Source of the DNA: Spirochaetaceae bacterium | Lineage (GTDB): Bacteria > Spirochaetota > Spirochaetia > PWKH01 | Reading direction: 5' to 3' | DNA length: 40,944 bases | NCBI GenBank assembly: GCA_003559765.1 | Contig: PWKH01000104.1 | Span: forward strand, 1-40,944 | Shown: positions 1-7,960 of the stretch, one piece after another | Numbering within the stretch: the stretch's first letter is position 1 | How the letters are laid out: every line of letters starts with the position of its first letter | The notes under the pieces: generated by a model | The model's input: the letters and a program-made list of their open reading frames with translations, nothing else | Told to the model about the DNA's origin: nothing | The model's database searches: none | Position numbers and translations under genes: made by a program

Positions 1-1
1 A

Positions 2-1519
2 CTCTTTTTCCGGGCAGCTGAAACCGATCCTGAGAAACTGTGTTTTTTCATGCTCTCCCCTGCCGAAGAGCGCTGCACCTATGGAGATGTACGCCCCATG
101 ATTACCGCAGCGGCACAGGACCTAGCCGCATCGGGCATACAGCCCGGAGACCGCATCGTGCTCACCGGGAAGAACAGCCCAATGTGGGCGGTCAGCTATT
201 TCTCCATCCTCCATGCCGGCGCAGCAGCCGTACCGATTGACTGGCAGCTTGACTCCGCCGATATCGCCCGGCTGGCATCCTTTGCCCAGGCGGCAGCAGT
301 TATTACCGATGAGGATATCCTCTCCGGTTTTCCCGAAGAAATCAAAGCATCATGCCGCCTCATCTCCTTGAACGAGGAGAGCAGCATGCAGTCCATGTAT
401 GCTGTCTGCCGGCAGGAGCCCGGTTCTGCCGTCCTCCCTGCACGCAGCTGTGATGATCTTGCCGCAGTGATGTTCACCTCCGGCACTACGGGAAACGAGA
501 AAGGGGTCATGCTCACCCATGGAAACCTCTCTCCAACATATTCATGACCGGTCACCGGGACTTCATCGCAGGGGTGCCGGAGGATGTGTATTACGCCCTG
601 CTTCCCCTGCATCACATCTGCACCCTGACCGTCTGCCTCGGAGAGACCGTTCTCCACGGCGCAGCACTTCTCTTTGCCAGACGGATCGTCACCAAGGAAA
701 TCATCAGGGATCTCAGGGAAGGAAGTGTGACCATGTTCGTCGGCATTCCCCTGCTGTACAACAAGATCCTCAAGGCCCTGATGAAGGAAGTGCGGGCAAA
801 GGGAGCAGCCGTCCATCTGCGGAGGGGGACCCCTTTCTCCGGATACCTTCCGACGGTACAACGAGCTCGGGGTGAATTTCGTCCAGGGATACGGACTTAC
901 CGAAACCGCTTCGATTCTCACCCTGAATCCCAAGCACGCCTGCAAATATGAATCAGTGGGCATTCCCCTGCCCCTGGCGGATGCGAGAATTCTGGATGCG
1001 GATGATCAGGGGACCGGGGAAATAGCAGCACGGGGTCCGAATATCACTCAGGGATACTTTCGGAATGAAGCTGAGACCGGGGAGCTTTTTGATGATCAGG
1101 GATATCTGCGCACCGGAGATGTCGGGTATGCCGACCGGCAGGGATATATCTGCCTTACCGGACGAAAGAAGTCCCTGATGGTCACGGAAGGCGGGAAGAA
1201 CGTCTGCCCTGAAGATATTGAGGAGCATTTCCAGCTGTTTCGGCAGATCGAACAGATCATGATAACCGGCTGCATCCGGGATGCCGCCGCCCGATCAGAA
1301 GGGATTGAGGCGCTGGTGCTTCCCAGCAGCGAATACTTCGCCGAAGTCGACGGGCATGCCGTCGAGGAGGAGATCCGAAGGCTCGTCAGGCAGGTGAATG
1401 CCGGACTGCTGCCCTGCCAGCGGATCAGCAGAACGACGGTGCTCGAGGAGCCGCTGGAAATAACCCCTACCCATAAAATCAAACGGGGAAAGGTGCTCGA
1501 AGGGCTTAAGAGAAGCTAA
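2..1519 (+). pseudogene. Decayed long-chain acyl-CoA synthetase (AMP-binding), 5' end outside window
   Basis: This was an ATP-dependent fatty acid-CoA ligase. The open frame runs in from the window edge and carries the family's N-terminal motifs and the P-loop FTSGTTGNEKG (about 475-508). Two lesions break it. Near 527-532 the frame shifts at a CT repeat (aacctctctcc); removing one CT restores HGNLSNIFMTGHRDF. Near 805-818 the frame shifts back, and about 60-80 residues usual between 'YNKI...KGA' and 'GGGPLSPDTFRRYNELG' are missing, so a deletion is likely. After that come YGLTETAS (about 890-915), TGDVGYADRQG and the final catalytic-lysine region THKIKRGK. The CT change alone could be a sequencing error, but the missing segment could not, so I call a pseudogene. 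It converges on the queuosine transporter, with 4 bases of overlap. Confidence 0.8.
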
Positions 1520-2208
1520 CGGTCTTCAGGAATTCTGCCCTGTTCAAACCATCTTCTGGCAAGGTAGATGAAGGGCGTATCCGCCGCCGCCACCAGCCAT
1601 TTCAGCAGATAGGTGGTTGCGGCAATCTGCACCAGCACCCCCGTGGGAAACACACCGTAAAAGGCGATCATGGTGAACACGATGCTGTCGAGCAGCTGGC
1701 TGACCATGGTGCTGAGGTTGTTTCGTATCCAGATATACCGAGCTTCGGGACGCCGTTTTTTCCACATGGTATATGCCCAGATGTCATGAAACTGGGACAG
1801 ACCGTAGGCGGTCAGACTCCCCAGGGCAATCCGGGGCATCAGGCCGAAGATGGTCTCCATGCTCTCCTGGACAAAATCACTGGCAGAGGGAGCAAACAGC
1901 AGGGAAAGGTTCATCAGCACCGTCATCACGATCAGGGCAAAAAATCCGATACCCACAGCCTTCGCCGCAGACCGTCTTCCGTAGTTCTCGTTGAGAATGT
2001 CCGTGGCAAGGAAGCTTGTCGCATAAACAATGTTGCCCAGGGTGGCTTCAAATCCGAAGAGATTGACCGTCTTGGTCACCTGGATATTTGCGATGATGAC
2101 CGATATCGGCACCCACAGGTACAGTCCGGTCTTACCCCAAAGCCGGTAGCAGAGCATGATCGCCGCAAAGTTCAGAAGCAGCATCGCAAGCCAGAGCAGT
2201 TCATTCAT
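1516..2208 (-). CDS. yhhQ: Queuosine precursor transporter (YhhQ/VUT family)
   Basis: A 230-residue integral membrane protein of the DUF165/VUT family, which imports queuosine precursors such as preQ0 or preQ1 for tRNA modification. About six hydrophobic segments are visible, with family motifs NIQVTKTV, ATDILNENYGRRSA (about 70-83) and the C-terminal QLLDSIVFTMIAF and KWLVAAADTPFIYLARRW. Its start overlaps the end of the upstream NTPase gene by 8 bases, so the two are probably translationally coupled. The family assignment is firm; the substrate is inferred from the family. Confidence 0.9.
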   Translation of the reverse strand: MNELLWLAMLLLNFAAIMLCYRLWGKTGLYLWVPISVIIANIQVTKTVNLFGFEATLGNIVYATSFLATDILNENYGRRSAAKAVGIGFFALIVMTVLMNLSLLFAPSASDFVQESMETIFGLMPRIALGSLTAYGLSQFHDIWAYTMWKKRRPEARYIWIRNNLSTMVSQLLDSIVFTMIAFYGVFPTGVLVQIAATTYLLKWLVAAADTPFIYLARRWFEQGRIPEDR

Positions 2209-2737
2209 GGAGCATATCCTTCAGCGGCACAATGACCGCTTCCTTGAGCAAAATATGATTCAGCACCTGGACGGTCAGGCTGCTTCTCACTGACAGCAGC
2301 AGCGCTGTCTCCCCGGTGCAGAACTGAGGCCGCAGGATATCATAAAAGCCGCAGTTCTGCAATTCGACCGGTCCGACCTCATCCACGCAGAGCACCGGCA
2401 CCCCTGCGGCCAGATCCCGGAAAATCAGGTCCCTGGCCCAGGAGAACGCCCGGGGGGAAAACCAGTAGGAAAGCCCGTACCTGGTCTTATCAGGATCGTC
2501 TATGTCCTCGGAAATTCTGCTTGCCAGCGGCCTGCTCTCACCTGTCGGAATGTGCACCAGCCGGTAGCTGATTTTTTCCCCGTCCCTGAACTCCCCTTCA
2601 GAGAGGAAGCCTCCGCATGCAGGCCCCAGCAGCTGAGCTGCGGCTGAGCACATGGCAGTTTTTCCGCTGTTCTTATCCCCTGAAAGGATAACCCCGGAGT
2701 GCCGCTGAAGCAGCTGTACAATATGTTGTGCATCCAT
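2201..2737 (-). CDS. THEP1-like nucleoside-triphosphatase (NTPase_1 family)
   Basis: A 178-residue P-loop protein. The Walker A motif is GDKNSGKT (about 18-25) and the Walker B region is VLCVDEVGPVEL (about 120-131). The stretch GGFLSEGEF...GEKISYRLVHIPTGE fits the THEP1/NTPase_1 family of nucleotide phosphatases or kinases. The frame is open further upstream to 2947, but the ATG at 2737 is chosen because homology-like sequence starts there and the longer version would run far into the divergent gene. It is coupled by an 8-base overlap to the queuosine-precursor transporter. The physiological substrate is unknown. Confidence 0.75.
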   Translation of the reverse strand: MDAQHIVQLLQRHSGVILSGDKNSGKTAMCSAAAQLLGPACGGFLSEGEFRDGEKISYRLVHIPTGESRPLASRISEDIDDPDKTRYGLSYWFSPRAFSWARDLIFRDLAAGVPVLCVDEVGPVELQNCGFYDILRPQFCTGETALLLSVRSSLTVQVLNHILLKEAVIVPLKDMLHE

Positions 2738-2752
2738 GGGCGCAATGATACA

Positions 2753-3277
2753 ATGTCTGTCATGATTCGTGAAGGGCTGACCATCTTTTCTCTGACAGGC
2801 TGGAGGGATTGCGGAAAGACGCATCTGCTGTGCGAACTGATCAGGAGACTTCCCGGAAAATGCGCCGCATGTATTACCTCCGATTACCCGCTGTACCAAA
2901 CTGATACCGATGCTTCTGCCCGGCTCAGGCAGGCCGGGGCAGACCATGTTTTCAGACTGGAGCAGCCTATCATCTCCCGGCTGACAAGTTCCGACGGTCT
3001 TACCGATACTGAAGGAGTCCTCTCATTTCTTCCCGGCAGTCTTCCGGCAGACTTTCTGCTTTTCGAGGGAATGCTGCTTTCCGGGACTGTCACGGCTGTG
3101 CTGTACACCAGGGAAACCGCAGTCCGGGGCATCTGTCCCGGTCATGACCATGCCGGGGTGCTGATCCACGACGGCAGAGCGGAGACCCTTGCGCTGCTTG
3201 ATTCGCATCGAAACAGGGAACAGCTGCTGCTGTTCCGCAGGGATTATCCGGAGATGCTTGAGCTGCTGCTGAGTTAA
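2753..3277 (+). CDS. MobB-like P-loop GTPase
   Basis: A 174-residue protein with an N-terminal P-loop, SLTGWRDCGKTHLL (about 10-23). It then reads DTDASARLRQAGADHVF, which resembles the D-S-x-R-x-R-x-A-G-A stretch of MobB, the GTP-binding adaptor of molybdenum cofactor maturation. No other Mo-cofactor gene is in the window, so the role is uncertain; a general metallochaperone-like or nucleotide-binding role is equally possible. The ATG at 2753 is chosen, and 2762 is an alternative. The start lies only 15 bases from the divergent THEP1-like start, so at least one promoter must lie inside the neighbouring gene. Confidence 0.55.
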   Translation: MSVMIREGLTIFSLTGWRDCGKTHLLCELIRRLPGKCAACITSDYPLYQTDTDASARLRQAGADHVFRLEQPIISRLTSSDGLTDTEGVLSFLPGSLPADFLLFEGMLLSGTVTAVLYTRETAVRGICPGHDHAGVLIHDGRAETLALLDSHRNREQLLLFRRDYPEMLELLLS

Positions 3278-3927
3278 GCTCCCATAAACGACTGGAGGGA
3301 CTCGAATGCCTTCAGGGAGTCTTCCTTGATGACCACAAAGGTGAGTTCGCTGGTGGTCGAAATGATTTCAAACACGTTGATGTTCTCCCATGCCAGCCGC
3401 CGCACCGCCTCGTACACTACCCCGGGGGTATGCACGAAATCACCCGTAAAAAGAATGGTCACAGCGACCAGATCATCCATCGCATGGATGATCTCAGCTG
3501 ACTTGAACAGATCCATCAGCTGCTGCCGGTATTTCTGGCTGACGGCAATGCTGATTTCGTTGCTTCCGATGCTGATATTCAGGAAGTCCCCCCGCTGGAT
3601 CGAAACCATCCGGTAGACCTGGTCAAGGGAGGACAGCAGAGAATCATCCTTCACCAGGTTGATGTCGAAGATCCTGGTGCGCATGGTGATTTCAAACTGC
3701 ATCGGGCGGTCGTTCATCTGTGCACGTCGATGCTTCAGCTCGTCGGCATACCTGCGCAGGGCCATCACCACGGACGACTGGGTCACCTCCTTGCCGGTCT
3801 GCTGCTCCAGATCCGGACGCAGTTCCTCGGCGAGAGAGTTAAAACTGACAATGCCCCTGATCATGGCTTCCAGGAGAAAGGGACGGGTTTCAATGGTATC
3901 TTTTACTGCACTGCTTACTGATTTCAT
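3274..3927 (-). CDS. ACT-domain protein with winged-helix-like N-terminus
   Basis: A 217-residue protein. The N-terminal 70 residues (RPFLLEAMIRGIVSFNSLAEEL, then SSVVMALRRYADEL) look like a small helix-turn-helix-type domain. The C-terminal part has two ACT-like segments; the last (HTPGVVYEAVRRLAWENINV, then EIISTTSELTFVV) resembles the aspartokinase ACT fold that binds amino acids. I infer a ligand-responsive regulator, but no target is evident. The ATG at 3927 is chosen because residues upstream of it in the longer frame look unrelated to the domain. The 3' end overlaps the MobB-like gene by 4 bases, tail to tail. Confidence 0.6.
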   Translation of the reverse strand: MKSVSSAVKDTIETRPFLLEAMIRGIVSFNSLAEELRPDLEQQTGKEVTQSSVVMALRRYADELKHRRAQMNDRPMQFEITMRTRIFDINLVKDDSLLSSLDQVYRMVSIQRGDFLNISIGSNEISIAVSQKYRQQLMDLFKSAEIIHAMDDLVAVTILFTGDFVHTPGVVYEAVRRLAWENINVFEIISTTSELTFVVIKEDSLKAFESLQSFMGA

Positions 3928-4019
3928 ATACACCTTGTTATCATAGACACTATCTGTTATTATAATCACAGTTTGGATAGATTGCAACCGGTGAACAGCC
4001 GGCTGCGGGAGCGCAAGCC

Positions 4020-4502
4020 ATGAGATGTCCCCGATGCAGCAGCATTCAGGATAAAGTACGGGAGTCGAGACAGAATCCCAGCGGCACCACCATCCGCCGC
4101 AGGCGGGAATGCCTGTCCTGCGGATACCGGTACACCTCCTACGAGAAGATTGAGGAAAAACCCCTGCGGGTAATCAAACGGGACGGGCGGCGAGAACCCT
4201 TCGACCCTGACAAAATTGAGCAGGGGCTGCAGAAGTCCCTGGAGAAGCGGGTAATCAGCCAGGATGTCATCGAACAGATCCTCAGCGAAGTGGAAGATGA
4301 GGCTGCCATGAAGGCGGGAAGCAAACGGGAGATTTCCTCCCGAGAAATCGGCGAGCTGATCCTGTCGAAGCTCTTCGCCGTTGATCCCATTGCCTATGTC
4401 CGCTTTGCCTCGGTGTATCGAATGTTTGATGACGTTGACCAGTTCATTGCTGAGATCGAAAAGCTTTCATCCGAAAAATCACCTAATCGTGATCCAGAAT
4501 AA
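4020..4502 (+). CDS. nrdR: Transcriptional repressor NrdR
   Basis: NrdR represses ribonucleotide reductase genes in response to dATP/ATP. The 160-residue protein has the N-terminal zinc ribbon with Cys3, Cys6, Cys31 and Cys34, then RRRECLSCGYRYTSYE, then the ATP-cone domain (about 49-140: VIKRDGRREPFDPDKIEQGL ... VDPIAYVRFASVYR). Length and order match the family exactly. It ends inside the 3' end of the dNTPase gene (20-base tail-to-tail overlap), so two regulators of dNTP supply lie together. The start follows a weak GGGAG. Confidence 0.96.
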   Translation: MRCPRCSSIQDKVRESRQNPSGTTIRRRRECLSCGYRYTSYEKIEEKPLRVIKRDGRREPFDPDKIEQGLQKSLEKRVISQDVIEQILSEVEDEAAMKAGSKREISSREIGELILSKLFAVDPIAYVRFASVYRMFDDVDQFIAEIEKLSSEKSPNRDPE

Positions 4503-5598
4503 ACCGGTCAAACTGATCATGCATATGCCTGGGGGTAATGATCTCATTGATGCATTCCAGAGCATAGGTATCGCTCATACCGGCCACATAGTCCAGTGCA
4601 GCTTCGGATGCACCGCTTCCCTCCCGCTGATAGCATCGATGCATCTTTTCCAGATAATCTCCGAATCTCACCGCCAGTAAATTTTTCTCCTGACGGTATC
4701 GGCCGGCGTCAAACCCCCACTGATCAAACAGATCCCTGAGATAACTGAACAGCAGGTGAATCATCCGATGGAAATAGTCATGATATCCCGTTAAAAGCGG
4801 TGACCGGTAGATATGGCGGTAGTTGAACTCCTTAAGATCCAGCACGGCGGCGAAGACCTCATCAGAAAATCCGATGCCCCCCGTATCGCTTGAAGATTCC
4901 ACCACATCATGCACCAGGGTGCTGATGATCTCCCGGTTGGTCCTGCCGAGGAGCCGCGTCGCAGCTTCAGGAAGATCCTCCGGCTGAATGACCTGCAGCT
5001 GCAGGGCATCTTCAATGTCCCGGCCGAGGTAGGCGATCTTGTCTGAGAATCGGACCGCCACTCCCTCCCAGGTGGCAGGCACCGTATCGCGGCCGGCAAG
5101 CTCCTCGAGGACAATCTCGTCACTCCTCGGGATGAGCCGCTGCTCGAACTGTTCGCCGCAGTGGCACACGATCCCGTCGCGGACGGCATAGGTAAGGTTC
5201 ATCCCCTCTCCGTAGCCGGCAAGCACATCAGCCACCCTGAGGGAGAAATGCTCATGGCTGAATCCGCCGATCAGCTCATCGAGCACCTTCTCACCGGTAT
5301 GCCCGAAGGGCGCATGTCCGAGATCATGACCGAGTCCGATTGCCCAGGCGAGTTCCCCGTCAAGACTGAGGCCCTTGCACAACGCCGCGGCAATAGTGGA
5401 GACATGGAATACATGTTCGATCCTGGTGCAGATATGATCATTTTTCGGCGCATAGAACACCTGCGTCTTGTGCTTCAGCCTCCTGAAGGGATAGGAATGC
5501 AGTATGGCGGTGGTATCCCGGAAGTAGTCCCCCCGGATATCAGCATCCCGGAGCTGTCTGCGGCGGTGAAGCACAGTATTTGGAAGGTTATTTCTCAT
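4483..5598 (-). CDS. dgt: Deoxynucleoside triphosphate triphosphohydrolase (dGTPase-like, HD domain)
   Basis: A 371-residue dNTP triphosphohydrolase that hydrolyses dNTPs to deoxynucleoside and triphosphate. The N-terminus has DYFRDTTAILHSYPFRRLKHKTQVF; the metal-binding HD core is visible as RIEHVFHVS (about 58-66) and GLGHDLGHAPFGHTGE (about 88-103), followed by YAVRDGIVCHCGE and VAVRFSDKIAYLGRDIEDA. Length fits the short bacterial type. A purine-rich AGGG lies about 10 bases before the ATG. The gene diverges from the membrane protein at 5675; the shared region carries a near-perfect 20-base palindrome. Confidence 0.9.
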   Translation of the reverse strand: MRNNLPNTVLHRRRQLRDADIRGDYFRDTTAILHSYPFRRLKHKTQVFYAPKNDHICTRIEHVFHVSTIAAALCKGLSLDGELAWAIGLGHDLGHAPFGHTGEKVLDELIGGFSHEHFSLRVADVLAGYGEGMNLTYAVRDGIVCHCGEQFEQRLIPRSDEIVLEELAGRDTVPATWEGVAVRFSDKIAYLGRDIEDALQLQVIQPEDLPEAATRLLGRTNREIISTLVHDVVESSSDTGGIGFSDEVFAAVLDLKEFNYRHIYRSPLLTGYHDYFHRMIHLLFSYLRDLFDQWGFDAGRYRQEKNLLAVRFGDYLEKMHRCYQREGSGASEAALDYVAGMSDTYALECINEIITPRHMHDQFDRFILDHD

Positions 5599-5623
5599 TT
5601 GCTTGTTCCCTAGCGTTTCTATT

Positions 5624-5643
5624 TGTGGTAGTATACTATCACA
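5624..5643. promoter_or_regulatory. Near-perfect 20-base palindrome in a divergent promoter region
   Basis: TGTGGTAGTATACTATCACA equals its own reverse complement except for one symmetric base pair. It includes TATACT on each strand, a usable -10 hexamer, and sits 25 bases upstream of the dNTPase start and 31 upstream of the membrane-protein start. This is the layout of an operator controlling divergent genes. The binding protein is unknown. It does not match the NrdR box consensus ACACwATATATwGTGT. Confidence 0.45.
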
Positions 5644-5674
5644 CTTTCATAGGAAGAGAAAACTGCGGGAACAC

Positions 5675-6307
5675 ATGATGAATCTTTTTACGATCGAGTT
5701 ACTACAGGCTGCGATATCCCTGCTTCCCCTGCTGATCGCCTTTACCCTTCTGTTTGCCAAGGGGCTGGGACGGTACTGGCTGCTTCCGACCCTGGCGTTC
5801 CTGCTGAACACCGGATACCGGATCTATGAGCTGTATCAGGCCCGGGAAAAAGCAGATGTTATTACCGAAACAGGAGAGCTGCTTTTTGCATTTTTTCCGT
5901 CGATTATCAACATACTGCTCTTTCTGGCCATGCTTTCCATACAGATATCTCTGCTGCGGGAATACCGGGAACGGGAGCAGGCCGGACAGCCCCAGAGGCT
6001 GATTACTCCACCCCATGGACCGGCTCCGGAACCTGAAACTGAATCCCCGGCTCCTGCGGAGGAGTCTAAAAAAAAAATCCTGAACCCTGAACCTGCTTCC
6101 GCTGTTTTCTCCGTCGACGCTTCGGCAGGAGTCAACCGTATCCGCGTTCCGGAGGACCCCGTCCTTGCTGAAGAAATGGCCAGGGAACTGAAGGAAGTCC
6201 GCGCTTCCCTGGCTCAGGCATTGGAAATTGCTCAGTTTAACGGAACTTTGAAGAAACCGAGGAAAAAGAAAAAGGTTCCGAAAAAACGGAAGCGGAAAAC
6301 CGGATGA
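5675..6307 (+). CDS. Small membrane protein with a lysine-rich tail, unknown function
   Basis: About 210 residues, no family recognised. Three hydrophobic segments are visible (about residues 10-28, 34-50 and 68-92), followed by a proline/glutamate-rich stretch (PPHGPAPEPETESPAPAEE), a charged helix (LAEEMARELKEVRASLAQAL) and a strongly basic end (KKPRKKKKVPKKRKRK). The tail is probably cytoplasmic and could bind nucleic acid or acidic lipid. The start is ATG 5675 or the adjacent ATG 5678. Its stop overlaps the aroK start (ATGA), so it is read with the shikimate genes. Confidence 0.7.
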   Translation: MMNLFTIELLQAAISLLPLLIAFTLLFAKGLGRYWLLPTLAFLLNTGYRIYELYQAREKADVITETGELLFAFFPSIINILLFLAMLSIQISLLREYREREQAGQPQRLITPPHGPAPEPETESPAPAEESKKKILNPEPASAVFSVDASAGVNRIRVPEDPVLAEEMARELKEVRASLAQALEIAQFNGTLKKPRKKKKVPKKRKRKTG

Positions 6308-6897
6308 AACCTGAAATTATCTGTAAGAGCCGACGATTCCTTGACCGGCGGCAGGGTTGCCGGCTGCTGTACTGCGGCATCAAGCATTCCGGAAAGAGTT
6401 CCCTTGCCCGCAGGGCAGCTGCGCATCTGCGGTGGGATTATGCAGACAGCGATGAACTGATCATGCAGTCGAGGCCTTCCTCTGATTCTGTCCGCAGTTT
6501 CTACCAAAGCGTCGGGAAAGCGGCGTTCATGGAGGCTGAGTATGATCATACCCTGCTGCACCTCCAGTCAGCCGGATCGGTCTGTCTGGCCCTCGGCGGA
6601 GGCGCTGCTGATAATCCGCAGCTGCTGGAATGCTGCAGGAAATACGGAGTGCTGATATTCCTGGATGCCCCTGAGCAGCTTTTGTATGAGCGCATTGTAT
6701 CAGGAGGGATTCCCCCCTTTCTCTCGGCTGATAACCCGAAGGAAAGCTTCCGGAACCTCTATGAACGGCGCAGAAAGGTATATCTGCAGCATGCCGACGT
6801 CCGGCTCTCCACCGGAGGGCTGTCCCTGGATGATGCAGCGGCGATGCTGCTGGATGCGCTTGATGAGATCATAGCGAGGTATTATGGCAGGCAATAG
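6304..6897 (+). CDS. aroK: Shikimate kinase
   Basis: This enzyme phosphorylates shikimate with ATP. The 197-residue protein has Walker A GIKHSGKSSL (about 25-34), the shikimate-binding DSDELI (about 49-54), FYQSVGKAAFMEAEYD and the glycine-rich LALGGGAA (about 98-105). The lid region reads SGGIPPFLSADNP, less arginine-rich than usual, so specificity is a little uncertain. The start overlaps the upstream stop by 4 bases and the end overlaps aroC by 14 bases. The link to aroC supports the assignment. Confidence 0.85.
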   Translation: MKPEIICKSRRFLDRRQGCRLLYCGIKHSGKSSLARRAAAHLRWDYADSDELIMQSRPSSDSVRSFYQSVGKAAFMEAEYDHTLLHLQSAGSVCLALGGGAADNPQLLECCRKYGVLIFLDAPEQLLYERIVSGGIPPFLSADNPKESFRNLYERRRKVYLQHADVRLSTGGLSLDDAAAMLLDALDEIIARYYGRQ

Positions 6898-7960
6898 TTT
6901 CGGTGAACTGTTTCGCATCACCACCTTCGGAGAATCCCACGGCGAGGCCAACGGTGTGATTATCGACGGAATAGAACCCGGCTTCCCTCTTGATCTTGAT
7001 GCACTTCAGCGGGAAATGGACCGCAGAAAACCCGGACAGAGTGCGGTGACCACCCCAAGAAAGGAGCGCGACCGTATCCGGATTCTTTCGGGATTCTTCG
7101 AAGGGAGGACCACCGGAGCTCCGCTGACGCTGATGCTCTTCAACGAGAACCAGCAGAGCAGGGACTATGACTCCCTCCGGGATGTGTATCGGCCGGGCCA
7201 CGGCGACTATCCCTATGCGGCAAAGTACGGCCACCGGGACTACCGGGGCGGCGGAAGGGCTTCCGGAAGAGAGACTTCAGCCAGGGTTGCCGCCGGAGCT
7301 GTTGCAAAGCAGCTGCTCCAGAACCGCGGAATCACCGTTACCGCCTACTCCCTGATGATCGGCGGCCTGTGGTGCAGCACCGTCGATCTCTCAGTAATTG
7401 AGACGAATCCGGTGCGCTGCCCCGACCGTGAGAAGGCCCCTGAAATGGAACAGATCATTTTAGACGCAGGCGCCTCCGGAGACAGTGTGGGCGGGATCGT
7501 CGAATGCATCTGCCGAGGTGTGCCCTCCGGACTGGGCGATCCGGTATTCGATAAACTCGACGGACTGCTTGCTCATGGAATGCTTTCCATCGGTGCGGTA
7601 AAGGGAATTGAATTCGGAGCAGGATTCGGCAGTGCTTCCCTCAAGGGCTCCCAGTTCAATGATGCGATGACCGGGCCGGGAGCTTTTGCTTCAAACCATG
7701 CAGGGGGCACCCTCTCGGGTATATCAACAGGACAGGATATTCAGTTCCGGCTTCCGGTGAGACCTACTCCGTCAATCAGCAGAACCCAGCAGACCGTCGA
7801 CATCCGCGGCGGGGCTGCTGAGATATCCATAGAAGGACGTCATGATCCCTGCATCATCCCCAGGATCATACCGGTGGTCGAAAGCATGGCCGTCCTGGTG
7901 CTGATCGACCGGTGGTATCAGCAGTTCGGACGGGACTGCCGTCAGCCCTCGAAAGGATAG
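6884..7960 (+). CDS. aroC: Chorismate synthase
   Basis: This is the last step of the shikimate pathway, converting EPSP to chorismate with reduced FMN. The 358-residue protein has all the family signatures: TTFGESHGEANG (about 13-24), DRRKPGQSAVTTPRKERD, YRPGHGDYPYAAKYG and GHRDYRGGGRASGRET (about 118-133), and a C-terminal RPTPSI with RHDPCIIPRIIPVVE. It overlaps aroK at its start and converges on the oxidoreductase gene, with 19 bases of overlap. Confidence 0.97.
   Translation: MAGNSFGELFRITTFGESHGEANGVIIDGIEPGFPLDLDALQREMDRRKPGQSAVTTPRKERDRIRILSGFFEGRTTGAPLTLMLFNENQQSRDYDSLRDVYRPGHGDYPYAAKYGHRDYRGGGRASGRETSARVAAGAVAKQLLQNRGITVTAYSLMIGGLWCSTVDLSVIETNPVRCPDREKAPEMEQIILDAGASGDSVGGIVECICRGVPSGLGDPVFDKLDGLLAHGMLSIGAVKGIEFGAGFGSASLKGSQFNDAMTGPGAFASNHAGGTLSGISTGQDIQFRLPVRPTPSISRTQQTVDIRGGAAEISIEGRHDPCIIPRIIPVVESMAVLVLIDRWYQQFGRDCRQPSKG

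Noticed and set aside
196-963. A 255-codon reverse-strand frame across the broken acyl-CoA synthetase
   Set aside because: The forward-strand remains of the synthetase explain the sequence; the reverse product has no family features.
3940-4000. Possible NrdR box upstream of nrdR (ACACTAT near 3947)
   Set aside because: Only the left half matches the consensus; the right half and a second, properly spaced box are missing.
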